This document shows, piece after piece, positions 63,980 to 64,000 of a DNA stretch of 64,000 bases; within the stretch, counting starts at the first letter, position 1; every line of letters begins with the position of its first letter. This DNA is from Methylococcales bacterium. GTDB taxonomy: Bacteria; Pseudomonadota; Gammaproteobacteria; Methylococcales; Methylomonadaceae. The stretch covers positions 1-64,000 of the forward strand of contig JAUYBJ010000026.1 of the NCBI GenBank assembly GCA_030693155.1, given 5' to 3'. Made by a program: the position numbers and the translations under genes. Under the pieces are notes generated by a model. That model had not been told where the DNA came from and did no database searches. It saw only the letters and a program-made list of their open reading frames with translations.

Positions 63980-64000
63980 AAGTGCCTCCTTGTATGAATT

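Overview
The window is a chromosomal segment of a gammaproteobacterium. The evidence is the sspA-sspB/petABC block, ubiG-mupP-yciK, yoaA-tsaB, the dnaA/rpmH/rnpA/yidD/yidC/mnmE block, and an emrAB-tolC pump. A facultative or lithotrophic aquatic lineage (Thiotrichales- or Methylococcales-like) is a low-confidence guess, based on NAD-reducing hydrogenase genes and very many small palindromic repeats. No tRNA, rRNA or complete insertion sequence was seen.

Layout. 1-5 kb: tail of a chemoreceptor-like gene, a membrane-anchored zinc protease, hoxF-hoxU-hoxY on the minus strand with no hoxH next to it, and a secreted beta-propeller-type gene broken by an in-frame stop. 5-12.5 kb: a dynamin-like GTPase, an OafA-type acyltransferase, a flavin-binding PNPOx-fold protein, a Tsx-like porin overlapping acetate kinase. 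12.6-16.6 kb: sspB, sspA and the cytochrome bc1 operon petABC. 16.8-22.4 kb: a type II-C CRISPR-Cas locus. It has a tracrRNA on the minus strand, cas9 frameshifted by what looks like one extra AC unit in a dinucleotide run, cas1, cas2, and an eight-repeat array whose mnmE-side repeat is split by a 252-bp element flanked by an 11-bp duplication. 22.4-29.5 kb: mnmE, yidC, yidD, rnpA, rpmH (minus) facing dnaA and recJ (plus); dnaN is absent.

29.5-43.3 kb: a parvulin lipoprotein, bolA, yciI, yciB, a DUF1244 protein, an unusual helical-repeat/TPR protein, yoaA-tsaB, EVE and DUF1415 proteins, and a four-gene MCE lipid-transport operon. 43.5-48.3 kb: a SIMPL-domain protein, galU, manC-type sugar nucleotide enzyme, cysC and a DHH phosphoesterase. 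48.4-52.3 kb: a PerM-type permease, sufT, and ubiG-mupP-yciK. 52.6-59.5 kb: tolC and tetR divergent from emrA-emrB with a palindromic operator between them, then an orphan ParA and mgtE. 59.6-64 kb: an alternative chaperone-usher-type cluster (usher-like protein, periplasmic chaperone, pilin-like protein).

Many intergenic gaps hold copies of about eight palindromic repeat families. Two copies lie inside protein-coding genes and add short peptide insertions; others have altered the CRISPR locus. The most useful observations for follow-up are the CRISPR locus damage (cas9 slippage and the split repeat), the tracrRNA promoter lying across the cas9 start, repeat-derived peptide insertions, the hydrogenase module without its catalytic subunit, the helical-repeat protein, and the chaperone-usher cluster with an apparent AUA start.
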